A DNA stretch of 64,000 nt from Olsenella_K sp050953285. GTDB taxonomy: Bacteria; Actinomycetota; Coriobacteriia; Coriobacteriales; Atopobiaceae. Position 1 is the stretch's first letter. The number at the start of each line of letters is the position of its first letter. Location of the stretch: assembly GCA_050953285.1 (NCBI GenBank), contig JBMNMK010000001.1, forward strand, positions 372,001 through 436,000, written 5' to 3'. The notes beneath the pieces were generated by a model, which saw only the letters and a list, made by a program, of their open reading frames with translations, made no database searches and was not told the origin of the DNA. Shown here one piece after another: positions 17,481 to 28,152 of this stretch. A program made the position numbers and the translations under genes.

Positions 17481-18310
17481 ACCCTCTCGACGGACTCAAT
17501 GATGCGGTAGACGAGCTCCTAGACAGCTTCATGACACACAACGTCATAGGTTCGAGTGAAGCTACCCTAACTTCCCACGGACTGACCCAATATATCTTCT
17601 GGATGTTTGTGGCTATTGCACTGCTTTTTATCGTCCTGTTTGTCTTTAAGAAGAAGCAGTCTGAGGACTTGGTGCCGCACGGGTTCTTCACCAATGCGGT
17701 CGAGTCCATCATCGTGTTTGCTCGCGATGATCTGTGTCGCTCCATCCTGCCAGACACCTGGAAGAAGCATTTCCCCTTTATCTTTGCCATCTTCTTCTTC
17801 ATCTTGGCAAATAACATTGTGGGTATCATTCCAGGCGCGCATCCCGGTACGGGCACTATCGGCGTTACCGCAGCTCTTGCCTGCTATTCGTTCGTGTACT
17901 TCATCGTTGTGGGATGCAGAAGCAAGGGCGTGTGGGGCTATATCAAGAGCCTGGCACCAGAAGGCGTGGTGTTTCCGCTCAACGTCTTGGTGTGGATCAT
18001 TGAGGTGTTCTCAACGTTTTTGCGTCTGATCACGCTGGCTGTCCGTCTGTTCTGCAACATGTTTGCAGGTCATGTGGTCATGGGTACCTTTGCCATTCTG
18101 GCATCGCTTTTCTTTGACCCACTGATGCAGGCGCTTTCGGGCAGCGCGGCCCTCACCGCAACCGCACTCGGAGATGCTGGCGCATCGGCCCTCTGGATTG
18201 TTGTTCTTATCATCATTTACCTGGTGGAGATCTTGGTTGCCGTCATCCAGGCTTACGTGTTCTCCCTGCTTACCGCCGTCTACATTCAGACAGCAGAAGA
18301 TGCGGAGTAG
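17477..18310 (+). CDS. atpB: ATP synthase Fo subunit a
   Basis: A 277-residue integral membrane protein forming the two proton half-channels next to the c-ring. Several long hydrophobic helices are visible. The essential arginine lies in TLAVRLFCNMFAGH (about residue 191), the hallmark of subunit a, and the C-terminal helix ends QAYVFSLLTAVYIQTAEDAE, also typical. It overlaps the upstream small membrane gene by four bases and is followed by atpE after 91 bp. Confidence 0.95.
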   Translation: MNPLDGLNDAVDELLDSFMTHNVIGSSEATLTSHGLTQYIFWMFVAIALLFIVLFVFKKKQSEDLVPHGFFTNAVESIIVFARDDLCRSILPDTWKKHFPFIFAIFFFILANNIVGIIPGAHPGTGTIGVTAALACYSFVYFIVVGCRSKGVWGYIKSLAPEGVVFPLNVLVWIIEVFSTFLRLITLAVRLFCNMFAGHVVMGTFAILASLFFDPLMQALSGSAALTATALGDAGASALWIVVLIIIYLVEILVAVIQAYVFSLLTAVYIQTAEDAE

Positions 18311-18401
18311 GGAAAGGCAACGCTTATTGGCACCTCGCGCACTATGCGCTCGTGTATAGCTAGAAAGAATCGTCTTAGGACGAATTTCAAAGGAGGAAAT
18401 C

Positions 18402-18605
18402 GTGGGTGCACTTGGAGTAATTGGTTATGGCCTCGGCGTCATTGGCGCAAGCATTGGTATTGGCCTCGCAGCATATGGAGCAACCACGTCTATGGCGCGC
18501 CAACCTGAGGTGCAAAACCGTCTGTTTACGGTCTTCATCCTGGGTTCAGCATTCGTAGAGGCACTGGCTCTGATCGGCTTCGTCGTTGCCCTGATCGTCA
18601 AGTAA
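18402..18605 (+). CDS. atpE: ATP synthase Fo subunit c
   Basis: A 67-residue hairpin proteolipid of the rotor ring: two Gly/Ala-rich helices joined by the polar loop ARQPE (32-36). The ion-binding carboxylate is E53 in helix 2 (SAFVEALALIG). The helix-1 position that holds Gln in sodium-binding rings appears to be I20, and the residue after E53 is Ala rather than Ser/Thr, so this is a proton-type ring. AAAGGAGG precedes the GTG start at 18402. Confidence 0.97.
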   Translation: MGALGVIGYGLGVIGASIGIGLAAYGATTSMARQPEVQNRLFTVFILGSAFVEALALIGFVVALIVK

Positions 18606-18636
18606 GTACTCGTATACGATCAGTTGGGAGGCATGC

Positions 18637-19245
18637 ATGAACAACCAGATCACAGCCGATAAGGGCGCTCTTGGCGCAGCAGCTACGCTGACACTTATTG
18701 CTGCCGCTCATCCCGAGCTGGCATATGCGCAAGAGATTTCTGGCACAGACATTCTGCTGCCTAAGCTCTCAGAGTTCATCCCTGCAGCTATTGCCTTTGT
18801 CATTATCTGGGTTCTTCTCGCAAAATTTGCGTGGCCATCCATCGTTCAGATGATGGATGCCCGTGAGAACAAGATCAAAAGTGACCTTGATGAGGCAGAG
18901 CGCCAGAGGAAAGAGGCTGCAGAGGCTGCGGCGGAAAGCAAGGAAAAGATCACCGAGGCAGAGCGCCAGGCAGAGCAGATCGTGGCAGATGCTAAGCGTG
19001 AAGCAGAGGCTCGCCGCACACAGATCCTGGATGAGGCTCAAAAGAGCGCAGGCGAGATCATTGCCAAGGCGCACAACGTGGTTAACCTGGAGCGTCGCAA
19101 GGCCATGGTGGAGCTGTCTGATTCTGTGGTGGATCTTTCCGTGGAGATTGCCGGCAAGATCATCGGTGATTCTTTAGACGAGCAGAAGCAGCGTGAGATT
19201 GCAGAGAAGTACCTCGAGGAAGTTGGTAGCCTGAATGAGCGCTAA
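18637..19245 (+). CDS. atpF: ATP synthase Fo subunit b
   Basis: A 202-residue peripheral-stalk subunit. One membrane helix (about 50-67, AAIAFVIIWVLLAKFAW) is followed by the long, highly charged helix that dimerises and reaches subunit delta. Before the membrane helix is a 48-residue leader whose first part (GAATLTLIAAAHPELAYAQ) resembles a signal peptide with an A-Y-A cleavage site; b subunits usually begin much closer to the membrane helix. The C-terminus overlaps atpH by 11 bp. Confidence 0.95.
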   Translation: MNNQITADKGALGAAATLTLIAAAHPELAYAQEISGTDILLPKLSEFIPAAIAFVIIWVLLAKFAWPSIVQMMDARENKIKSDLDEAERQRKEAAEAAAESKEKITEAERQAEQIVADAKREAEARRTQILDEAQKSAGEIIAKAHNVVNLERRKAMVELSDSVVDLSVEIAGKIIGDSLDEQKQREIAEKYLEEVGSLNER

Positions 19246-19704
19246 GCGCATCGAGCAGAAGAAAGTTGAGGCCTATACCCGGGCCCTGCTCGAGGCCGCA
19301 AAGTCTGAAGGACGTGCGGCACGTGACCTCGAGCAGGTAAAACATGTGCTCAAGTTCTCTCCGGAGGTGCTTGAGACCATCACTGCAATGCAGGACGAGG
19401 ATGACTTTGACCTGCTCGACAAGGTATATAGCGAGTACAAAGACCTGGTCGATAAGAGCGATGACACCGTGTCGGTGGACGTGACGACAGCTGTTCCTAT
19501 GGACGACGAGCTGCGCGAGCGTGTCCGGGCAAAGTGCCGCGCTGAGTTTGACGCACCGGTATATCTTGTGGAGCACGTGGAGCCCTCCATTCTGGGCGGC
19601 ATCATCCTCGAAGCAAGGGGCCACAGAAGGGATGCGTCAATCAAGGCGCAGCTGATCAACATCCGCAAGACCCTCTCTGCGGCGCAGCTAGGAGGTGTGG
19701 AAGA

Positions 19705-19708
<4 letters not shown>
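19235..19708 (+). CDS. atpH: ATP synthase F1 subunit delta
   Basis: A 157-residue subunit that caps the alpha3-beta3 head and binds the b stalk. The N-terminal helical part (VEAYTRALLEAAKSEGR) and the C-terminal segment DAPVYLVEHVEPSILGGIILE are characteristic; the latter matches the conserved delta motif in which a glycine pair follows a short hydrophobic run. It is slightly shorter than the usual ~180 residues. It overlaps atpF at its start and atpA by four bases at its end. Confidence 0.92.
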
Positions 19709-21336
<1,628 letters not shown>

Positions 21337-21347
21337 GGTTTGATCTC

Positions 21348-22265
21348 ATGCCTAGTCTGAGAGAGATAAAAGGTCGCATCAGTTCGGTTTCCAACACCTT
21401 GCAGGTGACGCGCACCATGGAGATGATCTCCACAGCGCGCATCCGCAAGGCGCTTGCCCGAGCACAGGCGGCCGCCCCCTACAAAGACGCCATTACGCTC
21501 ATGCTGGCAAATGTTGCAGAAAGCGGCTATGCCTCAGAACATCCGCTGCTCATGACTCATGCCAAGACTGAGCGGGTGGTATTTCTGCTCATTGCGTCAG
21601 ACAGAGGCATGGCAGGTGGCTTTAACGTGGCGCCGCAGCGTGAGGTTTTGCACAGGATAGAAGAGTTTCAGGCACAAGGCGTCAAGGCAGATGTGATTAC
21701 CTGCGGCAAGAAGCCGACAGAGTTTTTCCACTACCGCGGCATCCAGCCGGTACTCTCATTTGAAGGCACCTCGTCTGAGCCCACGATGGATCAGGCTGAC
21801 CGCATTGCGTCCTACCTGATGGATGGCTATGAGTCCGGCCAGATTGACCGCGTGATGATCTATTACTCCCATGCCAAAAACAGGGTGGACCAGGCACAGG
21901 TGGTAGAGCAGCTCTTGCCCATCACGCACGACCAGCTCCTCATGCCCAACCGTCCGCGTACGCTTGAGGCCCTGAGCAAAATAGAGGGCGAGCAGTACCC
22001 GGATTTTGAATTTGATCCTTCTGCCGTGGAGGTTTTGGGCTACCTGTTGCCCGCCTATGTGCGCACGGTTATCTTCCATGCGCTGCTTGATTCGGCAGCG
22101 GCAGAGCATGGGGCCAGGCGCCGTGCCATGAAGTCCGCTTCGGACAGCGCCGAAGACATCATCACCTCTCTCAGCAGAACCTACAACCGTGAGCGCCAAG
22201 GCTCAATCACCACCGAACTCAACGAGATTGTGGCCGGTGCTTCCGCATTGGAGGAGAATAACTAA
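21348..22265 (+). CDS. atpG: ATP synthase F1 subunit gamma
   Basis: A 305-residue central-shaft subunit. The N-terminal helix (MPSLREIKGRISSVSNTLQVTRTMEMIS) and the C-terminal helix (MKSASDSAEDIITSLSRTYNRERQGSITTELNEIV) are the conserved coiled-coil pair that rotates inside the head. The conserved segment SDRGMAGGFN lies in the middle domain, where most homologues have SDRGLCGGLN. The stop shares one base with the atpD start. Confidence 0.96.
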   Translation: MPSLREIKGRISSVSNTLQVTRTMEMISTARIRKALARAQAAAPYKDAITLMLANVAESGYASEHPLLMTHAKTERVVFLLIASDRGMAGGFNVAPQREVLHRIEEFQAQGVKADVITCGKKPTEFFHYRGIQPVLSFEGTSSEPTMDQADRIASYLMDGYESGQIDRVMIYYSHAKNRVDQAQVVEQLLPITHDQLLMPNRPRTLEALSKIEGEQYPDFEFDPSAVEVLGYLLPAYVRTVIFHALLDSAAAEHGARRRAMKSASDSAEDIITSLSRTYNRERQGSITTELNEIVAGASALEENN

Positions 22266-23815
22266 TGTCAGATAAACAGACAGAAGAGCAGTCGCCGCTT
22301 GAGCGTGCGGCCATGCGCCTTCTCAACAGAAGCGCTGGTACGGGCACCATTGTGCGCATCGTGGGCGCTGTTGTCGACGTGCGCTTTGACGGACAAGTGC
22401 CCGCTATCTATAACGCTCTTGAGGTGAGCGACCGCACGCCCATGGGTGAGGTCCACACCATTCTTGAGGTTGAGTCCCAGCTGCCGGGTGCCGTGGTGCG
22501 CACCGTCGCCATGTCTTCAACCGATGGCCTGCGCCGTGGTATGCGCGTGCGCGATACCGGCTCTCCTATGATGATGCCGGTAGGACCTGAGACGCTCGGC
22601 CGCGTATGGAACGTAATGGGCCAGCCCGTGGACGGAAAGCCTCTGCCTGAGGGCGTGCGCTACTATCCCATCCACCGTCCGGCTCCCGAGTTCAATGAGC
22701 TCACCACGCACACGGAGATCTTTGAGACGGGAATCAAAGCCATCGATCTTCTGGAGCCCTATGTGCGCGGCGGAAAGACCGGCCTTTTTGGCGGCGCTGG
22801 CGTGGGCAAGACGGTTCTCATTCAGGAGCTCATCAACAACCTAGCGCAGGAGCACGGCGGCACCTCCGTCTTCACGGGCGTCGGCGAGCGCACGCGTGAG
22901 GGTACTGACCTGTATCTGGAGATGTCAGAGTCGGGCGTTATTGATAAGACCTGTCTGGTCTACGGACAGATGAATGAGCCACCAGGAGCTCGTCTGCGCG
23001 TGGGTCTGGCGGGCCTGACCACGGCAGAATACTTCCGTGACCAGGGCCAAGACGTTCTTCTGTTCATCGACAACATCTTCAGGTTCTCGCAGGCAGGCTC
23101 TGAGGTATCGGCGCTGCTTGGCCGTATGCCTTCAGCTGTCGGCTACCAGCCAACCCTTGCAACCGAGATGGGCGATCTCCAGGAGCGCATCACCTCGACC
23201 AAGGAGGGTTCCATCACGTCGGTGCAGGCGGTCTACGTGCCTGCAGACGACCTCACCGACCCGGCGCCTGCCACCACATTTACGCACTTGGATGCACAGA
23301 CAGTCCTTTCTCGCGCAATTACTGAGCTGGGCATTTATCCGGCAATCGACCCGCTGGCAAGCTCCAGCTCTGCGCTTGACCCCGAGATCGTGGGTGAGGA
23401 GCACTATCGCGTGGCCGAGAAGGTCCAGGAGATTTTGCAGGAGTACTCTGACCTGCAAGACATCATTGCCATCCTGGGCATGGACGAGCTTTCGGAGGAG
23501 CAGCAGCTGGTGGTTGCGCGTGCGCGTAAGATCCAGCAGTTCCTCTCGCAGAACTTCCATGTGGCCGAGAAGTTCACGGGAAATCCGGGCACGTATGTGC
23601 GTGTTAAGGATACCGTGCGCTCCTTTGCTGCCATTGTCGACGGCGAGTGTGATGACCTGCCTGAACAGGCGTTTCGCTATGCGGGCACCATTGAGGACGT
23701 GCGTGAGCGCGCAAAGAAGATGGCGGCGCCCAAGGCTGCGGCCGCAGACGGTGCGGATGGCACTGAGGCCGCTGACGGCGCAGAGAATATGGGCGATACG
23801 GGCAGCGCGGAGTAA
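22265..23815 (+). CDS. atpD: ATP synthase F1 subunit beta
   Basis: A 516-residue catalytic subunit. The P-loop GGAGVGKTVLIQELI and the catalytic glutamate in GVGERTREG are present, as are DVLLFIDNIFRFSQAGSEVS and the DELSEEQ motif in the C-terminal domain. There is an N-terminal extension of about 25 residues before the first beta-barrel segment (GTGTIVRIVGAVVDV) and an Ala/Asp-rich tail of about 35 residues, making it longer than the usual ~470. It starts one base inside the atpG stop. Confidence 0.97.
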   Translation: MSDKQTEEQSPLERAAMRLLNRSAGTGTIVRIVGAVVDVRFDGQVPAIYNALEVSDRTPMGEVHTILEVESQLPGAVVRTVAMSSTDGLRRGMRVRDTGSPMMMPVGPETLGRVWNVMGQPVDGKPLPEGVRYYPIHRPAPEFNELTTHTEIFETGIKAIDLLEPYVRGGKTGLFGGAGVGKTVLIQELINNLAQEHGGTSVFTGVGERTREGTDLYLEMSESGVIDKTCLVYGQMNEPPGARLRVGLAGLTTAEYFRDQGQDVLLFIDNIFRFSQAGSEVSALLGRMPSAVGYQPTLATEMGDLQERITSTKEGSITSVQAVYVPADDLTDPAPATTFTHLDAQTVLSRAITELGIYPAIDPLASSSSALDPEIVGEEHYRVAEKVQEILQEYSDLQDIIAILGMDELSEEQQLVVARARKIQQFLSQNFHVAEKFTGNPGTYVRVKDTVRSFAAIVDGECDDLPEQAFRYAGTIEDVRERAKKMAAPKAAAADGADGTEAADGAENMGDTGSAE

Positions 23816-23826
23816 AGGGGGACTCA

Positions 23827-24243
23827 ATGGCACAACTTGTTTGCCAGTTTGTCCGCCCCGACCGCGAGATCTACAAAGGTGCAGTTGCGTACCTCATCTT
23901 GCAGACAGCCTCAGGAGAGCTGGGCGTGTGGCCTGGTCACGCTCCTGAGATCTGCGCGCTGGGCGACGGTGTGGTACGCCTGCACTTCTTGGAGCGCCAA
24001 GGCGGCGGAGAGCTTGATGTTGTCATCTCGGGCGGCTATGCAGAAATCACCGGCGATGGTGTCATCATCTTGGCTGACCATGCGCGCAGATGTGACGACA
24101 TAGAGCCGGACGTGGTGATGGAGACGCGTGGCAAGGCCATTGATGCGCGTGACGAATTGCCGGAAGGCGATTCGAGAAGAGCGTATTTTGAAAACAAGAT
24201 AAAATGGTGCAACCTGCTCCTCAAGCAGGTATCAGATAGCTAA
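23827..24243 (+). CDS. atpC: ATP synthase F1 subunit epsilon
   Basis: A 138-residue subunit that couples the gamma shaft to the c-ring. The N-terminal beta-sandwich (LVCQFVRPDREIYKGAVAYL, GELGVWPGHAPEICALGDG) is typical, with the GH-P-loop of epsilon. A helical C-terminal part is present but short. It is the last gene of the complete operon (atpI position, B, E, F, H, A, G, D, C); murA follows after 23 bp. Confidence 0.95.
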   Translation: MAQLVCQFVRPDREIYKGAVAYLILQTASGELGVWPGHAPEICALGDGVVRLHFLERQGGGELDVVISGGYAEITGDGVIILADHARRCDDIEPDVVMETRGKAIDARDELPEGDSRRAYFENKIKWCNLLLKQVSDS

Positions 24244-24266
24244 GGGCTCTGTGTTTCGGAGAATAC

Positions 24267-25544
24267 ATGGATGTAATTAAGGTCGAAGGCGGGTATCCAC
24301 TTGTCGGCGAGGTGGTGGTTGAGGGCGCAAAGAACTCTGCACTCAAACTCATGGCCGCCACCATATTGGCTCCAGGCGTCAACGTCTTGAAGAATGTGCC
24401 CAACATTGCAGACGTACATGTGATGGGAAAAGTCCTCAAGTATTTGGGTGCCAAGGTCGATGTGTTAGGCGTGCATGAGCTGCGCATAGACACTTCCAAC
24501 CTCAACAGCTGGGAAACGCCCTACCACCTGGTAGAGCAGATGCGCGCTTCCACCGCTGTCTTGGGTCCTTTGCTGGCACGCTTTGGCAAGGCCATCGTTG
24601 CAATGCCGGGCGGCTGCAACATCGGGGCTAGGAAAATTGACATGCATATCCTGGGCCTTGAGGCTCTGGGCGTGACATTTGATATCAACCACGGAGACAT
24701 CCATGCGTCTTGCCCCAACGGCATCCACGGTGCGACGGTGACCTTGGATTTTGCGAGCGTCGGAGCCACAGAAAACCTCATCATGGCCTCGGTTCATGCT
24801 GAGGGCACCACCATCATAGATAACGCTGCGCGTGAGCCAGAGATTGTGGATTTGGCCAACATGCTCAACGAGATGGGCGCGCATATCAAAGGCGCCGGTT
24901 CGCCGGTGATTGAGATTGAAGGCGTCAAAGAACTTCATCCGGTAACCCACACGGTGGTGGGTGATCGTATTGAGGCAGGAACCTTCATTGCGATGGGCGC
25001 CATCTGTGGCTCTCCGGTTACGGTTAAGGGTTTTGACCCGCTGCATTTAGGGCTGGTTCTGCGCAAGTTTGAGCAGATGGGCATTACCATCGAGCGCGGC
25101 CAGAATTCTGTGCGCGTCTCACGTGAGCGTGAGCTTGCGCCCGTGGATATCCAGACGTTGCCGTTCCCCGGCTTTCCAACAGACATGCAGTCACAGACCA
25201 TGTGTCTTCTCGCCCTGGCCAAGGGTAACAGCATTGTGACGGAAAACGTGTTTGAAAACCGCTTCATGTTTGCCTCCGAATTGGCACGTATGGGCTCTGA
25301 GATCGTGATCAAAGGGCACCATGCAGTGGTTCATGGGGTAGATCATTTCTCAGGTGCCGAGGTGAAGTCACCAGATCTGCGCGGCGGCGCAGCGCTGGTC
25401 ATGGCAGGGCTGGTGGCCGATGGTGTAACAACGGTCTCTGCTGTCCACCATATTGACCGCGGCTATGAGTCGTTTGTGGATAAGCTCATGAGACTTGGTG
25501 CTCACGTTTCGCGCGAGCAGGTCATGGAGGAAGAAGAGCTTTAG
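24267..25544 (+). CDS. murA: UDP-N-acetylglucosamine 1-carboxyvinyltransferase
   Basis: A 425-residue enzyme for the first committed step of peptidoglycan synthesis: transfer of enolpyruvate from PEP to UDP-GlcNAc. The PEP-binding Lys/Asn pair (EGAKNSALK, 20-28) and the catalytic cysteine C117 in MPGGCNIGARKIDMHI are present; a Cys here usually means fosfomycin-sensitive rather than the Asp-containing resistant form. It lies 23 bp after atpC, an arrangement seen in several Gram-positive groups. The ATG at 24267 follows a GGAG. Confidence 0.96.
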   Translation: MDVIKVEGGYPLVGEVVVEGAKNSALKLMAATILAPGVNVLKNVPNIADVHVMGKVLKYLGAKVDVLGVHELRIDTSNLNSWETPYHLVEQMRASTAVLGPLLARFGKAIVAMPGGCNIGARKIDMHILGLEALGVTFDINHGDIHASCPNGIHGATVTLDFASVGATENLIMASVHAEGTTIIDNAAREPEIVDLANMLNEMGAHIKGAGSPVIEIEGVKELHPVTHTVVGDRIEAGTFIAMGAICGSPVTVKGFDPLHLGLVLRKFEQMGITIERGQNSVRVSRERELAPVDIQTLPFPGFPTDMQSQTMCLLALAKGNSIVTENVFENRFMFASELARMGSEIVIKGHHAVVHGVDHFSGAEVKSPDLRGGAALVMAGLVADGVTTVSAVHHIDRGYESFVDKLMRLGAHVSREQVMEEEEL

Positions 25545-25701
25545 TTCCTGGTGGTGGCGCAGCAAACTTTTCCGCCTGTGGCAACGCTGCGTGAATGATT
25601 TTGCAAACTGGGGTACAAAAGAAAGAAACAATCTTCAGGCTTGGCGCATGCCAGGCCTGAATGCGTACATGGTATGTACTCACACCAGGAAGGATTTTGG
25701 T

Positions 25702-26127
25702 ATGCCCAAACTGGCAGAAGAGACGCGCCACGAGCTTTCGATGGCGAGTGAGGATTATCTGGAGTCCATCTATCGCATCATGTGCGATAAGGATGAGTCA
25801 GATGAAGGTGTGCGCTCTGTGGATGTGGCAGAGCAGCTCAAGGTTTCCAAAGCAAGTGTCAACAAGGCGATCTCTACACTCAAAGATGCTGGCATGGTGG
25901 AGCAGATGCGCTACGGTCGCGTGCGCCTGACGGAAGAGGGCGAGAAGTACGCGTCAAGAGTATGGAAGACGCACCGCACCATCCGGGCGTTTTTGATCCA
26001 TGATCTGGGGGTGGACGCAGAGGTGGCCAACCGTGAGGCATGCCTCATGGAGCACTATCTTTCAGCGGGCACCGTGTCGCTGTGGTGTAAATACCTGGAG
26101 AAACAGGGTTATAAGGTAGATGACTAG
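25702..26127 (+). CDS. Short DtxR/MntR-family metal-dependent regulator
   Basis: A 141-residue repressor-type protein with an N-terminal winged helix (about 14-75, VRSVDVAEQLKVSKASVNKAISTLKD) and a metal-binding dimerisation helix region, but no SH3-like third domain, so it has MntR length. Candidate ligands are D18, H91, C114, E117 and H118 (EACLMEHYLS). The cysteine at 114 corresponds to Cys102 of DtxR rather than the Glu99 of MntR, pointing to iron-type sensing. The ATG at 25702 has AGGAAGGA upstream; the longer frame from 25495 overlaps murA. It overlaps the next gene by eight bases. Confidence 0.88.
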   Translation: MPKLAEETRHELSMASEDYLESIYRIMCDKDESDEGVRSVDVAEQLKVSKASVNKAISTLKDAGMVEQMRYGRVRLTEEGEKYASRVWKTHRTIRAFLIHDLGVDAEVANREACLMEHYLSAGTVSLWCKYLEKQGYKVDD

Positions 26128-27067
26128 CATGCGCGCAGACGGTGCGTATGGGGATGTTTTGCGCACAGATGGCGCCTATCTGTCTGCGTGTGAGGCTAGT
26201 TGGCGCGCAGATTGCTTTGATGACGCACACGATGAGATGACGGCCAACCTAGGCCTGCATCTCCTGCAGCCCGGGGGCATATGGGCATGTAGCGGGGATG
26301 TTTTTGCTGCAACACAGCTCCGTGTGACGTCTGATATGCCTGCCGCCGTCTGGAATGTGTGTGAGCCAGAGACGGTGGCGCTTGGCCAGCGCCTTTTTGC
26401 TGCGGCAGGTGCCCGCGTTTCTGTGTGCGCTACCGCCGGCTCAGATGCGTGGAGCATCCAACAAGCAGGGTGTGACATATCGCAAAAGCAGCTGGCAGCG
26501 CGGGCCATTCGTGCCTGTGAGAGCGCGGGGCCTGTGGCTATTCTCGCCCGCTTTGACGCATCCGGCGTGCCAGATGACCAGCTGACAAAGGTTGCTGCTG
26601 AGCTGTTTGAAGAGTGTGCATGGGCGGGTGCGCATGGCTTTTTGGCGACATCTCTTTGCTGCGCGCGCCAGGCGCAGCTGGCGCTACTGGCGGCCAAGGC
26701 GGCAAATGAGCACCTGGCCATACGCCGTCCCATCATTCTTTCGTTTCGGGAGTTGCCAGAGGCAGATGAGGTTACGACGCTGCTTGGTGATGGGGCCGCA
26801 AGCGTCGGGCTCGACCATATGGATGCGCAGTGGCTCATGGCTCACCCAGATGCTGTCTCTCAGGTGCTGGGGGCGCGTGGCCGGTTTGGCTATCTGGAGC
26901 TTGTGGGTCTGCCGACCGCATGCCAAAAGCTTGCGCGGGAGCGTGAGGTGGAAGATGAGTTTGACCAGCTTGTGCAGACAATCCGCCAGCTGCCTGTGGC
27001 TCTGGTGGCCACCGGCGCCAACATTTTGCCCGCTCAGCTGGCTGCACTTGCGGAGCTTTGGTCGTAA
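26120..27067 (+). CDS. Degenerate homocysteine S-methyltransferase-like protein
   Basis: A 315-residue protein translationally linked to the DtxR-like gene. Its order of segments echoes the MetH homocysteine-binding barrel: AAVWNVCEPETVALGQRLFAA resembles the ELWNLERPEVV region, AAELFEECAWAGAHGF resembles the AEALLEAGVDLL region, and IILSFRE resembles IVSFTF. The zinc-binding cysteine motifs of true homocysteine methyltransferases (an isolated Cys plus a GGCC-type pair) are not found, so it probably lacks that activity. ATG 26120 or 26129 could be the start. Fold assignment is by eye and uncertain; a metal-linked role is suggested only by its neighbour. Confidence 0.5.
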   Translation: MTSMRADGAYGDVLRTDGAYLSACEASWRADCFDDAHDEMTANLGLHLLQPGGIWACSGDVFAATQLRVTSDMPAAVWNVCEPETVALGQRLFAAAGARVSVCATAGSDAWSIQQAGCDISQKQLAARAIRACESAGPVAILARFDASGVPDDQLTKVAAELFEECAWAGAHGFLATSLCCARQAQLALLAAKAANEHLAIRRPIILSFRELPEADEVTTLLGDGAASVGLDHMDAQWLMAHPDAVSQVLGARGRFGYLELVGLPTACQKLAREREVEDEFDQLVQTIRQLPVALVATGANILPAQLAALAELWS

Positions 27068-27232
27068 TATGGTGAGCTGTGAGGAGTTTTTGCCATCGGT
27101 GTAGCATGGGGCAACGTGTATGCTAAAGACGTTTCATCAGAGTGGTCAAGCCGCAAGGCTGTGCTTCGGGCAAAGTCAATAAGTGCAAGGTCAAAGCTCG
27201 TACTGAGGAGCACGAGTCAGGAAGGATTTCAG

Positions 27233-28129
27233 ATGAAAGCAATTATTCCCGCCGCAGGTTTGGGCACGCGTTTTCTGCCTGCAACCAAGTGCACACCCAA
27301 AGAGCTGCTTCCTGTTCTTGACAAGCCGGTCATTCAGTATGTGGTGGAAGAGGCGCTTGAGCCTGACGACGTCGATGGCGTGATCATTGTCAATTCCCGC
27401 CTAAAGCCGCAGATGGAGACCTATTTCTCTGAGGACAAAGACTTCGAGAAGTACCTGTGCGATCACGGCAAAGATGAACTGGCAAAAAAGGTGCATGATG
27501 CCGGTGAGCTGCCCGTTTCCTTTGTCTACCAGGATAACCCGCGCGGCCTGGGCCACGCCGTGTGGTGTGCCCACAGAGAAGTGGGAGATGAGCCATTCTT
27601 TGTTCTTCTCGGCGATTACTTTGTTCCGGACCGCCAGATGTGCGTCAACATGCAGAAGGTGTCCCGCGCGCATGGCGGCGCCTCGGTGATTGCGGTGGCG
27701 CCAGTGCCAGAAGACCAGGTCAGCCGCTATGGGATCATTGCGGGCGAATGCGTAGGCTCCCTTGAGGGGACCGATGCTGCGGGCGAACAAGAAGGCGCCG
27801 TGTGGAAGGTTTCTGGCCTGGTCGAGAAACCCGCGACGCAAGACGCGCCTTCGCACCTGTTCATTGTGGGCCGCTATCTGCTCTCTTCTCGGATCATGGA
27901 CCTTCTGGCCACGCAGGGCGTGGGCGCCGGCGGAGAGATCCAGCTCACCGATGCCATGCAGCGCCTGCTGGAGAGTGAGGAGATGTATGCGCTGGTCGTG
28001 GACCCCAATGAGGGGTGCGATACCGGAACGCCTGCTGCGTGGGCGGCAACCAACGCACGCATGGCGCTGAGAGATCCCGCACAAGCCGCAGCGTTCAAAG
28101 AGGCGCTCGGCGACGCGCAGCTGTCGTAG
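27233..28129 (+). CDS. galU: UTP-glucose-1-phosphate uridylyltransferase
   Basis: A 298-residue nucleotidyltransferase making UDP-glucose from glucose-1-phosphate and UTP. The N-terminal signature AIIPAAGLGTRFLPATK (3-19) with KELLPVLDKPVIQYVVEEA is diagnostic, and FVLLGDYFVPD carries the metal-binding Asp (GalU usually has LPDD-type residues here). The ATG at 27233 follows AGGAAGGA; the longer frame from 27116 lacks similarity before this point. A phosphohexomutase gene begins 24 bp downstream, so the pair would make glucose-1-P and then UDP-glucose for surface polysaccharide. Confidence 0.93.
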   Translation: MKAIIPAAGLGTRFLPATKCTPKELLPVLDKPVIQYVVEEALEPDDVDGVIIVNSRLKPQMETYFSEDKDFEKYLCDHGKDELAKKVHDAGELPVSFVYQDNPRGLGHAVWCAHREVGDEPFFVLLGDYFVPDRQMCVNMQKVSRAHGGASVIAVAPVPEDQVSRYGIIAGECVGSLEGTDAAGEQEGAVWKVSGLVEKPATQDAPSHLFIVGRYLLSSRIMDLLATQGVGAGGEIQLTDAMQRLLESEEMYALVVDPNEGCDTGTPAAWAATNARMALRDPAQAAAFKEALGDAQLS

Positions 28130-28152
28130 CAACCACGACCCATGATCCACTC

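Noticed and set aside
18402..18605. Sodium-type ATP synthase c-ring
   Set aside because: The helix-1 Gln and the Ser/Thr after the ion-binding Glu, both needed for the sodium signature, are missing.
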